64,000 nucleotides of DNA from Mycolicibacter minnesotensis. Lineage in GTDB: Bacteria > Actinomycetota > Actinomycetes > Mycobacteriales > Mycobacteriaceae. The position numbers and the translations under genes are program-made. The notes below the pieces were generated by a model. That model was not told the origin of the DNA. It ran no database searches and saw only the letters and a program-made list of their open reading frames with translations. The stretch is from positions 1,364,001-1,428,000 of the forward strand of contig NZ_AP022589.1 of NCBI RefSeq assembly GCF_010731755.1, read 5' to 3'. Positions 9,468 through 20,642 of the stretch are shown here, one piece after another. Positions within the stretch are counted from its first letter, which is position 1, and each line of letters starts with the position of its first letter.

Positions 9468-10166
9468 ATCGACACCCGCTACCCCGATGTCTGGATCATC
9501 GTTCCGGCGTTCAACGAGGCGACCGTCATCGGTGACGTGATCGCCGGGATCCGTTCGGTATTCGACTCGGTGGTCTGCGTGGACGACGGCAGCTCTGATG
9601 ACACCGCTGCCCTGGCCCGAGCGGCGGGGGCCTACGTGGTGCGTCATCCGGTCAATCTCGGTCAAGGCGCGGCGATCCAGACCGGGGTCGAGTTCGCCCG
9701 CCATCGGCCCGCTGCGCGCCTGTTCGCCACCTTCGACGCTGACGGCCAGCACCGGGTTGCCGACCTGGTGCGCATGATCGATCGTCTTGACACCGACGAC
9801 CTCGACATCGTCATCGGCACTCGATTCGGCACCCCCGCGGCCACCGCGTCGGTACCGGTGCTCAAACGCCTGGTGCTGCGGGCCGCGGTGGGTCTGAACC
9901 CACGGATTCGCCGCCTCGGACTCTCGGACGCCCACAACGGCCTGCGGGTGTTCAACCACCGGGTAGCCGACCGTCTCGACCTCACCATGAACGGGATGAG
10001 CCATGCCGGGGAGTTCATCGCCCTGATCGCCGAAAACCGCTGGCGGGTGGGAGAAGAGCCAGTCGAAGTGCTCTACACCGAGTACTCCAAGGCCAAGGGG
10101 CAGCCGCTGCTCAACGGGGTCAACATCTTGTTCGACGGGTTGCTGCGCAAGCGGATGTCCCGATGA
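9468..10166 (+). CDS. Family 2 glycosyltransferase (Rv3631 type), start codon unclear
   Basis: The GT-A fold core is complete: DVWIIVPAFNEATVIGDVI, VVCVDDGSSDDT, NLGQGAAIQTGVE, FATFDADGQHRVADL and the downstream NNGLRVFNHRVAD-like and TEYSKAKGQPLLNG stretches. Dolichol-phosphate-mannose-synthase-like enzymes of this type add sugar to polyprenyl phosphate. The conserved frame begins at DTRYPDVW (9471), yet no ATG, GTG or TTG exists between an in-frame TAG (9462) and GTG at 9537. Starting at 9537 would delete the first beta-strand of the fold. I start at the ATC at 9468 as the only possible near-cognate codon; a one-base assembly error is equally possible. Confidence 0.8.
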   Translation: MDTRYPDVWIIVPAFNEATVIGDVIAGIRSVFDSVVCVDDGSSDDTAALARAAGAYVVRHPVNLGQGAAIQTGVEFARHRPAARLFATFDADGQHRVADLVRMIDRLDTDDLDIVIGTRFGTPAATASVPVLKRLVLRAAVGLNPRIRRLGLSDAHNGLRVFNHRVADRLDLTMNGMSHAGEFIALIAENRWRVGEEPVEVLYTEYSKAKGQPLLNGVNILFDGLLRKRMSR

Positions 10167-10197
10167 GCGACGGTGCCGGAATGAAGAGGGGCCTTCG

Positions 10198-10734
10198 TTG
10201 AACTGGATCAAAGTCCTCCTGATCGCGGCGGTTTTAGCGCTGCTGATCTACCTGCTGTTGTCCCGGGGCTCGGCCCAGTCGAGGGCCTGGGTGAAGGTCG
10301 GCTACCTGGTGTTCGTGGTGGCCGGTATCTATGCGGTGCTGCGCCCCGACGACACCACCGTCGTGGCCAACTGGCTCGGGGTGCGTCGCGGCACCGATCT
10401 GATGCTGTACGTGCTGGTCATGGTGTTCGCATTCACCACGCTGAGCACCTATATGCGATTCCGCGACCTGGAACTGCGCTATGCCCGGCTGGCGAGGGTG
10501 ATCGCACTGGCGCACGCCCAACCCCCTGAAACCGGCGGTTCAGCGAGGCTCGACGCAGGAGAGCCGAAGCTGGAACCGCCGCATGAACCGGGCGGTTCAG
10601 CGAGGCTCGACGCAGGAGAGCCGAAGCTGGAACCGCCGCATGAACCGGGCGGTTCAGCGAGGCTCGACGCAGGAGAGCCGAAGCTGGAACCGCCGCATGA
10701 ACCGGGCGGTTCAGCGACGCTGGAACCACAGTAA
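10198..10734 (+). CDS. DUF2304 membrane protein with repeat-derived tail (Rv3632 type)
   Basis: 178 residues, TTG start behind GAGGGG. Residues 1-105 hold three hydrophobic segments and the conserved RAWVKVGYLVFVVAGIYAVL and YMRFRDLELRYARLAR of DUF2304 proteins, partners of GT2 enzymes. From about residue 113 the protein is a tandem array of a 19-residue unit opening GGSARLDAGEPKLEPPHEP, three full copies plus a collapsed fourth. The M. tuberculosis homologue ends before this. The tail is encoded by inserted palindromic repeats whose 57-base period keeps the frame open. Confidence 0.88.
   Translation: MNWIKVLLIAAVLALLIYLLLSRGSAQSRAWVKVGYLVFVVAGIYAVLRPDDTTVVANWLGVRRGTDLMLYVLVMVFAFTTLSTYMRFRDLELRYARLARVIALAHAQPPETGGSARLDAGEPKLEPPHEPGGSARLDAGEPKLEPPHEPGGSARLDAGEPKLEPPHEPGGSATLEPQ
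10534..10733 (+). repeat. Three 57-base tandem palindromic (REP-like) units plus a collapsed copy
   Basis: Full units begin at 10534, 10591 and 10648, with a shortened fourth at 10705. Each unit has a 47-base core with terminal arms GGCGGTTC and GAACCGCC and inner arms GGCTC and GAGCC around a short loop, then a ten-base spacer. A diverged copy of the same element lies 33 kb away at 43312. Because 57 is divisible by three, the array is translated as part of the DUF2304 protein. Confidence 0.9.
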
Positions 10735-10806
10735 TTCGGCAACAGTTGTCCCAGCGGTAACAGCGGGTTTGCCGCTCGGCCCCTTCGAACCTGCACCGTG
10801 TTAGTT

Positions 10807-10977
10807 ATGAGGGCCACCGAAGTCCTGGCAGAACCCCTGGCCGACGTGACAGGGGCACTGCTGACAGTTCCGATGATTGAGTTGTATGCGCTGGCCTGGC
10901 GTGCCGGCCTGCTTGAGGCTCGACTTCCCGCATCCAAGCGGACCCTCGCGCCGGTGCCGGTGCGTCAGCCGGCGTAA
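10807..10977 (+). CDS. Possible small protein, unknown
   Basis: A 56-codon frame opening MRATEVLAEPLADVTGALLT and ending in a proline-rich tail. Codon choice is GC-biased at third positions and it fills the gap between the DUF2304 gene and the convergent ATPase gene. No ribosome site or recognised domain supports it, and a cysteine-rich frame exists on the opposite strand, so this is only a candidate. It may be non-coding. Confidence 0.3.
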   Translation: MRATEVLAEPLADVTGALLTVPMIELYALAWRAGLLEARLPASKRTLAPVPVRQPA

Positions 10978-10987
10978 CGAGTCGACC

Positions 10988-13900
10988 TCAGCGCACCAGC
11001 TCCAGTTTCGCCGAAGACTTCTTCGCGGCGGCCTTCTTGACCGGGGCCTTCTTGACCGGGGCCTTCTCGGCCGGCGTGGCCTTCTTCGCAGCGGGAGTCT
11101 TCTTCGCCGCCGTCGCCTTCTTGACCGTCGCCTTCTTGACCGGGGCCTTCTTGACCGGGGCCGCCTTCTTCGCAGCCGGAGCCCTCTTCGCCGGCGCGGA
11201 CTTCTCTGCGGCCGGGGTCTTCGTCGGGGGGACCGTGGCGATCTCCACGACGGGGGCCGTGGTCTGCGCACTGGGTGCCGCGAGCTCCTTGGTCGGGGCC
11301 GAGAACCGACTCGCCACGGCGACTGCGGCGGTGGCCGCCGCGGCCGTGCCGAGGCCCTGTGCCCAGCCGATCGGGCCGACCGGTGTGCACCCCAACAGTT
11401 GACTGACCCCGGGCGTGGAGACGATGCCCGCGAACAGTGCAAACGATCCGGCCGCGGTGGCCAACACCATCGGCGCCCGCGAATCGACCACGGTCTGACC
11501 GAGTTCGGTGGTCACCAGGGAGATCAGCGCCACCGTGGCAGCCCGCTGCGGCAGACCCGTTACCGAGGCCATCGCCCAGGCCGCCGTGCCCGCTGCAGCA
11601 GTCACACCGCCGCGGAACGCCACCGCGCGCCACAGTTTGCGCTCATCGAGGCCGGGCACCGCGTCACCGATCGGCCCGGCCGGTGTGCTCACCGCCACGG
11701 CGGTGGCGGGCAGCGCGTCGGTCAGGGTGTTCATCAACAGCAGCTGCCGGGTGTTCAGCGGAGAGTTTCCGGTGATGGCCGTGCCGATGACGGAGAACAT
11801 CACCTCGCCGGCATTGCCACCCAGCAGCCCGGAGATCGCCAATTGCACGCCGCGCCACAGTCGCCGGCCCTCGTCGATCGCGTCGACCAGCGCACCGATC
11901 CGACCGTCGGTCAGCACTACGTCAGCGGTGGCATGGGCTGAGTCGCTGCCGTGTGCGACGACGCCCAGTCCGACCGTGGCAGCCCGGATCGCGGCGGCAT
12001 CGTTGGCGCCGTCGCCCACCATCGCCGACACCCGGCCGGCGCGCTCGAGCGTCTGGACGATCTGCACCTTGTTCTCCGGCGACATCCGAGCGAAGATCAC
12101 CCGATCACAGACCACGCGCTCTTGTTCCTTGCGGTTCAAGGCATTCCATTCCGAGCCGGTGATGACCTGCTCCGGGGCGACGGTCACACCCATCTCGGCG
12201 GCGATCGCGGTGGCGGTGATCGGGTGGTCACCGGTGATCATCCGGATGTCGACGCCGCGGGCGGCCAGATCGGCCAGCAGTTGCGGAGCGTCGGCCCGGG
12301 GGGTGTCGGCCAAGCCGAGGAACCCGATCAGCGTGAGTCCGGCCGCGCTCACCTCGGTGATCCGGTCGGAATCGTCGCACACCTGGCGCACCTGAGCGGC
12401 GGTCAGCGCGCCGTGCGCGACCGCGATCACCCGCAGCCCCTGGGCTGCCATCTCGGCCACCTGCTGCTCGACCTCGGCGCCGGCGTTCTTGCAGGCCCCC
12501 AGCACCACTTCCGGTGCGCCCTTGACCAGCAGCTCCGATCCCAGCACCGAGGCCGAGAAGGCGCGGCCGGAACGGAACGGCAGGTGCGCGTCGGGTTCGA
12601 TCCACGCCCGGGCACCGGCTGCGGCCGCCGCTCCCTCGACGATGGCCTGGTCGGTGGCGTGCGCGTGCGCCGCACCATCGGGGGCCGGCGCCGCCTGCGC
12701 TGCGGTACCGAGCACGTCGTCGTCGGAATAGCCCGCCAGCGGGCGCACCGTGGCGACCCGTAGCCGGTTCTCGCTGAGCGTCCCGGTCTTGTCGAAGCAG
12801 ACCACGTCGACCCGTCCGAGAGCCTCCACCGACCGCGGAATCCGCACCAGCGCACCGGTTTTGCTCAACCGCTGCGACGATGCGTGCTGGGCCAGGGTGG
12901 CCATCAGCGGCATGCCCTCCGGAACCGCGGCGATCGCGACGGCGATCGCGTTGCCGAGTGCCACCCGCAGCCCGCCCTGGCGGAGCAGACCGAGCGCACC
13001 GACCGCCACGCCGCCGGCGGCGCTGTAGGGGAAGGTCCGGTACATCAGCTGGGACAGGTGGTGCTGCAGGCCGACCTCGGGCAGGTCCCCCGAGGCCAGT
13101 TCGGAGGCCCGGCGGGCCTGGGTGTCGGCGCCCACCGCAGTCACCATCGCCAGCGCCTTGCCGGCGATCACCGTGGTTCCCGCGTAAAGCATGGAGCTGC
13201 GCTCCGCCAATTCGGCGCCGGGAGTCGGGTCCAGCTGCTTGCCGACCGACAGCGATTCGCCGGTCAGTGAGGACTCGTCGACCTCGACGTCGGCCACCTC
13301 GATGACGCGGGCATCCGCGGGCACCACCTCGTTGCTGCGAACCTCGATCAGGTCGCCGGGCAGCAGCTGTTCAGCGGCGATCTCGTGGTAGCTCGGGGCA
13401 CCGTCGGCACCTATCGACACGACCCGAGCCGGTGGGGCCTGCTGAGCCAGCAATGTGTTCAGCCGGCTCTCGGCCCGCAGCCGCTGATAAGCGGCCAGCA
13501 TGGCGTTGCCGGTGAGCACCGTACCCACCATCACCGCGTCGATCGGCGAGCCCAGCATGGCCGTCGCCGCCGAGCACAACGCCAGAATCGGCGTCATCGG
13601 GTCGGACAACTCCTCACGCACAGCGTGGAAGTACGGCCAGAACATGCCCTGGTCTTGGGCGTCTAGAGGAGCGCGTTGGGCAAGCGGCAGCACCGCGTCG
13701 GGCATCAAGAGCTCCCGCGCCTGCTCCACCGTCATGGCGTGCCACTCGTAGGCCGGGGCCGGCTTGGGCGCGTGCGCCCGCAGCACGCGGCGCGCGAGCA
13801 GGTAGCCCGACAGCATTCCGGCGCCGGCACCGACGGTCACCGGGCCGGGACCGCGGCTTGGGGCCGGCCCGACGCCGGGGATGGTCGCCCGTACCCCGCG

Positions 13901-15565
13901 GACCAGCAGCAGTCCGGCGATCGACGAGGCCCCAATCGAGATCGCGACCCCACGCTCGGCGGCCGTCCGGGCGGCCGGCAGCGCGCGCAGCAGCTGCCAC
14001 GCACCGGCCAGGTCGGCCAACAGCAGGTCGGCATAAAAAGGCGGCGCGGTGTCGGCATGCTCGCTTGTGGGCATGACACCCAACGCCAGATCCGCTGCGG
14101 CCAGGGCCCGCGCTGCCACGGTGGACAGCACCGCAACGGTGCGTCCTGCCTGCTGCAGATCGGTCACGGCGGCGGCCAGGGCGCCGTCGATGTCGTCACC
14201 GGAGAACGAGCGGACTTCGTCGAATCCGGGCCGCAGTTCGCCGAGGATCTCGATGTCCACGGTGACCAATTCCGCGCCGGAGGAACGACCTTCGAGCACC
14301 ACCGCGGAGGCCAGCGCATGGTGGGCGGGCAGGATCAGCGCATCCACCGGCTCCTTGCGGGTCGACCCACGCACCGCCATCCCGGGAACCCGATGCCAGC
14401 CCGGGCGCAGTCCGGTCTTGTCGAGCAGACCCTGTGCGTTGTTCCATGCCTTCGGCAGCTCGTGCTCGCTCGCACCGCGGATCTGCACGACTCGGCGTTG
14501 TTCGCCGGTCAGCACCCGCGGGTCGATGACCACGGCGTCGATCTTGTTGAGACGGCGCAGGCTGTCCGGCCGCAGTGGCAGCACCCCGTGCGCGTCCGCC
14601 AAACCGTGCCCCAGCGTCGCAGCAAACGATTCGCAACTGGTGCGCACCGCTTTGGGCGACGTGGCCAGGATCGCACTCGAGGTCATGTCCAGGTTGCGGG
14701 TCAGGGCGCCCACCACCCCGGCACTGACCACCTGCGCTACCGCGGTGCCCTTCAGATAACGCTCGGCGACACCCTCGGGCCGCGGAACAGGCCGCTCGGT
14801 GGTGTGCACGTCCGGGTGTTCTGCGTATCGAGCCAGCTGCGGCTCGTAGCGATTCCACGCCAGCGCACCAGCGCGGGTCTCGGAGGCCTTGAGGCCCTCC
14901 ACCATCATGTCCACCGCCAGGATCGCCGGGGACATGGTGATCACGTGCGACCCGAGTGAGACCAGCGAGAGCACCCTGTCGGTCTTTGCCGGGCCGATCT
15001 GGCTTGCCAGCGCGTTGCGGACCAGCGGCTGATAGCGGGCCACCGATGCCGCCGCGTCGAAGATCTTGGGTGCGGCCGGCCACCGCAGCAGGCTGCCTGC
15101 AGTGGCGATAGCCAGGCCCACCGCGTTGGCGCCCACCATCGCGCCTTTGGTGGCCAGCAGCAGCCCGTCGCCCGGCAGCGCCGCGGCCTCGGCGGCAGTC
15201 AGTTCGACGCCCTTTTCGACGGCTTCCACCGTGGCGCATAGGTCGGCCAGCGAAACATCGTCGCCGATCTCCACGATCACTCGGGACAGCGGCCGGTTCA
15301 GCCGCACCGAGGTGACACCGGGCTTGGCTTGCAGGGCGTCCAGAATCTCGGCTCCGATATCGGGACCGTCGGGGTCGTCGAGGCCACGCACGTCGATCCA
15401 GGCCCGCCCGGCACCGCGCCAGCTACGCCGACTGGTCAGATCGGAGCTCTGACCAGCCAGAATCTTGGCGCCTTCGCGCAACGGGATGGCAGCGAGATCG
15501 AGGCTCGCCGATGCGACGGCGCCGACGGTGTCCAGGCCAAAACGACCGATTGCGAAAACATCCAT
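10988..15565 (-). CDS. ctpI: CtpI-like P-type cation-transporting ATPase, riboswitch-controlled
   Basis: A giant P-type ATPase, 1525 residues, similar in scale to M. tuberculosis CtpI (Rv0107c). The C-terminal half holds the canonical core: TGES (near residue 767), PEGMPL in a membrane helix, the phosphorylation site CFDKTGTLSENR (Asp near 925), MITGDHPITATAIAAEMG and VGDGANDAAAIRAA (near 1181). The N-terminal half of about 650 residues has HMA-like and membrane segments. The last 75 or so residues are a Lys/Ala/Pro histone-like tail. ATG at 15565 has GGAGG six bases upstream. That site is paired in a hairpin behind a yybP-ykoY aptamer, so the ion is probably Mn2+, which is inference. Confidence 0.9.
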   Translation of the reverse strand: MDVFAIGRFGLDTVGAVASASLDLAAIPLREGAKILAGQSSDLTSRRSWRGAGRAWIDVRGLDDPDGPDIGAEILDALQAKPGVTSVRLNRPLSRVIVEIGDDVSLADLCATVEAVEKGVELTAAEAAALPGDGLLLATKGAMVGANAVGLAIATAGSLLRWPAAPKIFDAAASVARYQPLVRNALASQIGPAKTDRVLSLVSLGSHVITMSPAILAVDMMVEGLKASETRAGALAWNRYEPQLARYAEHPDVHTTERPVPRPEGVAERYLKGTAVAQVVSAGVVGALTRNLDMTSSAILATSPKAVRTSCESFAATLGHGLADAHGVLPLRPDSLRRLNKIDAVVIDPRVLTGEQRRVVQIRGASEHELPKAWNNAQGLLDKTGLRPGWHRVPGMAVRGSTRKEPVDALILPAHHALASAVVLEGRSSGAELVTVDIEILGELRPGFDEVRSFSGDDIDGALAAAVTDLQQAGRTVAVLSTVAARALAAADLALGVMPTSEHADTAPPFYADLLLADLAGAWQLLRALPAARTAAERGVAISIGASSIAGLLLVRGVRATIPGVGPAPSRGPGPVTVGAGAGMLSGYLLARRVLRAHAPKPAPAYEWHAMTVEQARELLMPDAVLPLAQRAPLDAQDQGMFWPYFHAVREELSDPMTPILALCSAATAMLGSPIDAVMVGTVLTGNAMLAAYQRLRAESRLNTLLAQQAPPARVVSIGADGAPSYHEIAAEQLLPGDLIEVRSNEVVPADARVIEVADVEVDESSLTGESLSVGKQLDPTPGAELAERSSMLYAGTTVIAGKALAMVTAVGADTQARRASELASGDLPEVGLQHHLSQLMYRTFPYSAAGGVAVGALGLLRQGGLRVALGNAIAVAIAAVPEGMPLMATLAQHASSQRLSKTGALVRIPRSVEALGRVDVVCFDKTGTLSENRLRVATVRPLAGYSDDDVLGTAAQAAPAPDGAAHAHATDQAIVEGAAAAAGARAWIEPDAHLPFRSGRAFSASVLGSELLVKGAPEVVLGACKNAGAEVEQQVAEMAAQGLRVIAVAHGALTAAQVRQVCDDSDRITEVSAAGLTLIGFLGLADTPRADAPQLLADLAARGVDIRMITGDHPITATAIAAEMGVTVAPEQVITGSEWNALNRKEQERVVCDRVIFARMSPENKVQIVQTLERAGRVSAMVGDGANDAAAIRAATVGLGVVAHGSDSAHATADVVLTDGRIGALVDAIDEGRRLWRGVQLAISGLLGGNAGEVMFSVIGTAITGNSPLNTRQLLLMNTLTDALPATAVAVSTPAGPIGDAVPGLDERKLWRAVAFRGGVTAAAGTAAWAMASVTGLPQRAATVALISLVTTELGQTVVDSRAPMVLATAAGSFALFAGIVSTPGVSQLLGCTPVGPIGWAQGLGTAAAATAAVAVASRFSAPTKELAAPSAQTTAPVVEIATVPPTKTPAAEKSAPAKRAPAAKKAAPVKKAPVKKATVKKATAAKKTPAAKKATPAEKAPVKKAPVKKAAAKKSSAKLELVR

Positions 15566-15571
15566 GGATTG

Positions 15572-15692
15572 CCTCCAGCGTCTTTGGTGCGCTGGAGGTC
15601 TCTTCCGCCGGTCGCCCGGCCCACAGCCCCGGTCACCCGATGACGGGCGACGTGATGACGACACTGCGAATTGGGGAATACTCCCCTCCGAC
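15572..15692 (-). promoter_or_regulatory. yybP-ykoY (Mn2+) riboswitch with SD-sequestering platform
   Basis: Read on the minus strand, the leader has GGAGG followed by the family's hallmark GGGGAGTA (15686-15679). Next come GTCATCACGTC, a central helical region, and the second conserved strand GAGACC (15603-15597), closing with CCTCC that can pair with the opening GGAGG (P1, 15689-15685 with 15598-15594). That same CCTCCAGCG (15598-15590) is complementary to CGCTGGAGG (15580-15572), which contains the ribosome site of the ATPase gene. Ligand-stabilised P1 would free the ribosome site and switch translation on. A CATACT hexamer just upstream is a possible -10. Confidence 0.82.
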
Positions 15693-15713
15693 CGGCCAGT
15701 ATGCCACAGAAAT

Positions 15714-18484
<2,771 letters not shown>

Positions 18485-18539
18485 GTCACGCTCATCTCGT
18501 GACAGTTTCCCCTGGTCTCGACCGCGGGAGACGGCTACG

Positions 18540-19265
18540 GTGACGCGCATGCCGACACGCCTTGCCCACACCGCCGAGCCGCACGGGGGCTCGTTGACGG
18601 CAAAGCTCAACTGGCTGCGCGCCGGGGTGCTGGGCGCCAACGACGGCATCGTGTCGGTGGCCGGCATCGTGGTCGGCGTCGCCGCGGCGACCGTGCAGCG
18701 CGGTCCGATCTTCACCGCCGGCATCGCGGGCGTGGCCGCCGGCGCGGTATCGATGGCGTTGGGCGAATACGTCTCGGTGAGTACTCAGCGTGACACCGAG
18801 CGGGCCGTGCTTCACGAAGAACGCCGTGAACTGCAACAAGATCCCGCCGCCGAGCTCGAAGAACTTGCGGGTCTCTACCAGGAGAAAGGGCTATCGGCGG
18901 CGACCGCCCGGCTGGTGGCCCAGGAGCTGACCCAACACGATGCATTCGCCGCACACGCCGAGGTGGAACTGGGCATCGACCCCGACGATCTGACCAACCC
19001 GTGGCAGGCCGCCGCGGCCTCGGCCCTGGCGTTCACCCTCGGGGCACTGCTTCCCATGGTGGCGATCCTGGCACCGCCGACCGCGTGGCGGGTCCCGGTC
19101 ACGGTCGTGGTGGTACTGCTGGCCCTGATGCTCACCGGCGTGGTCTCGGCCCGCCTTGGCGGGGCAGAAGTACGAAAGGCGTTGCTCCGCAACACTACCG
19201 GCGGTGCGCTTGCGCTGGCGACCACGTACCTGATCGGCCACCTGGTCGGTCAGACAATCAGCTAG
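18540..19265 (+). CDS. VIT1/CCC1-family divalent metal transporter
   Basis: 241 residues. The hallmark first segment LRAGVLGANDGIVSVAGIVVGVAAA and the MALGEYVSVSTQRDTE region of vacuolar iron transporter-like proteins are present, with five hydrophobic segments overall. The central amphipathic acidic region (residues 85-140) corresponds to the metal-binding domain of the family. Members move Fe2+ or Mn2+. GTG at 18540 or the in-frame ATG at 18549 could be the start. It opens the accessory block that continues to 34.8 kb. Confidence 0.88.
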   Translation: MTRMPTRLAHTAEPHGGSLTAKLNWLRAGVLGANDGIVSVAGIVVGVAAATVQRGPIFTAGIAGVAAGAVSMALGEYVSVSTQRDTERAVLHEERRELQQDPAAELEELAGLYQEKGLSAATARLVAQELTQHDAFAAHAEVELGIDPDDLTNPWQAAAASALAFTLGALLPMVAILAPPTAWRVPVTVVVVLLALMLTGVVSARLGGAEVRKALLRNTTGGALALATTYLIGHLVGQTIS

Positions 19266-19280
19266 GGCGGGTCCGCAGCG

Positions 19281-20549
19281 ATGACGGAGCCTGACGGAGG
19301 GAGGCCGCCGCTGCGCCGACAGCTGGGCATGTTCGACGCAGTGACGATCGGGCTTGCCGCGATGATCGGCGCCGGCATTTTCGTGGCGCTGGGGCCGGCC
19401 GCACGAGCCGCAGGCCGCGCGATGCTGATCAGTCTGGCGGTGGCCGCCGTCATCGCTTACTGCAATGCGACGTCCTCGGCGCGGCTGGCCGCCCGATATC
19501 CGACCTCCGGCGGCACCTACGTCTACGGCCGCGAACGCCTGGGCCCGTTCTTCGGCTACCTGGCGGGGTGGGGATTCATCGTCGGCAAAACAGCGTCGTG
19601 CGCGGCGATGGCGCTGACGGTCGGGCTCTACGCCTGGCCCGCGCACGGGCACACGATCGCCGTGGCCGCGGTGCTGGGACTCACCACGGTCAACGTGATG
19701 GGCGTCCAGAAGTCAGCGTGGCTCACCCGGGCCATCGTGGCTGCGGTACTGGCGGTACTGGCAGCGGTGGTGTGCAGTGCGCTGGGCGCCAAAGGAGTTG
19801 CACCTCTGGAATCCTCCGACTCGCCTGCGTCGGTGCCGGGGGCGCTCCAGGCTGCGGGCCTGCTGTTCTTTGCGTTCGCCGGCTACGCCCGCATCGCCAC
19901 TTTGGGTGAGGAGGTTCGGGACCCGGCGCGCACCATCCCGCGCGCCATCCCGATCGCGCTGGGGATCACGCTGGCGGTCTACGCACTGGTGGCGTCCGCG
20001 GCCCTGAAGGTCCTCGGCCCGCAAGGCCTCGCCGACGCACCCGCACCTCTGGTGCAGGTCGTCACCGTCGCCGGGGCCGGCAGGCTGGCCGTAGCGGTGC
20101 AGATCGGGGCGATTTTGGCGGCCGGCGGATCGCTACTGGCCCTGATTCTCGGGGTGTCACGCACCACTCTGGCGATGGCCCGGGACGGGTATCTGCCCAC
20201 GTACCTGACCGCGGTACATCCCCGGTTCGGCGTACCGCATCGCGCCGAGATCACCGTAGGCCTGGTGGTCGCAATCCTGGCCGCCACCGCCGATATCCGC
20301 GGCGCCATAGGTTTTTCCTCGTTCGCGGTCCTGGTCTACTACGCCGTGGCCAACGCCGCGGCCTGGACCCTGACGCCCGCCGAGGGCCGACCGCCGCGCC
20401 TGATCCCGCTTGTCGGCCTGCTCGGCTGCACCGTTGTGGCGTTCGCCTTGCCGTTGGCCTCGGTCCTGGCCGGGCTCGTGGTCTTCGCTCTCGGCGTCGT
20501 CGCCTACGGCGCCCACGGGCGGATCGCGCGGCTGCGCGCAACCCCGTAG
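19281..20549 (+). CDS. APC-superfamily amino acid permease
   Basis: 422 residues, about twelve membrane segments. The first helix has the unwound substrate-site signature IGLAAMIGAGIFVALG, followed by YPTSGGTYVYGRERLG, both typical of APC amino acid transporters. It follows the VIT gene by 15 bases and precedes the NRPS-like gene by about 93 bases on the same strand. It might feed or export for that synthetase; the substrate cannot be read from the sequence. Confidence 0.88.
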   Translation: MTEPDGGRPPLRRQLGMFDAVTIGLAAMIGAGIFVALGPAARAAGRAMLISLAVAAVIAYCNATSSARLAARYPTSGGTYVYGRERLGPFFGYLAGWGFIVGKTASCAAMALTVGLYAWPAHGHTIAVAAVLGLTTVNVMGVQKSAWLTRAIVAAVLAVLAAVVCSALGAKGVAPLESSDSPASVPGALQAAGLLFFAFAGYARIATLGEEVRDPARTIPRAIPIALGITLAVYALVASAALKVLGPQGLADAPAPLVQVVTVAGAGRLAVAVQIGAILAAGGSLLALILGVSRTTLAMARDGYLPTYLTAVHPRFGVPHRAEITVGLVVAILAATADIRGAIGFSSFAVLVYYAVANAAAWTLTPAEGRPPRLIPLVGLLGCTVVAFALPLASVLAGLVVFALGVVAYGAHGRIARLRATP

Positions 20550-20628
20550 ACCCAGCACCTGAACGGTGGAGCGGACCTCCAACGCGCCGAGGTGCCGACG
20601 GCGCGCTGCGCACCCGGACCCTGCTCGG

Positions 20629-20634
20629 TACGTT
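20629..20634 (+). promoter_or_regulatory. Candidate -10 element of the Pls-like gene (leaderless)
   Basis: TACGTT ends eight bases before the GTG chosen as the start of the synthetase gene. No ribosome site is seen between them. It would give a leaderless or near-leaderless mRNA. The assignment rests on spacing only. Confidence 0.35.
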
Positions 20635-20642
20635 CTACAGTC

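Noticed and set aside
10534..10733. Possible CRISPR array
   Set aside because: The 57-base units are contiguous near-identical repeats with an identical ten-base spacer, not unique spacers, and no cas genes are near.
10801..11442. Arg/Pro-rich minus-strand frame beside the ATPase 3' end
   Set aside because: It is an alternate frame of the Lys/Ala-rich ATPase tail; low complexity explains its length.
13676..14959. Long open frame (about 427 codons) on the plus strand inside the ATPase gene
   Set aside because: It is antisense to a well-supported P-type ATPase domain, its product is His/Gly/Arg-rich without domains, and such shadows are usual at this GC content.
15572..15713. M-box (Mg2+) or cobalamin riboswitch before the ATPase
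   Set aside because: The conserved strands read GGGGAGTA and GAGACC, which fit yybP-ykoY and not the M-box or cobalamin cores.
18485..18503. Short hairpin GTCACG/CGTGAC after the Rv3635-like gene
   Set aside because: A six-base stem without a T-run is too weak to call a terminator.
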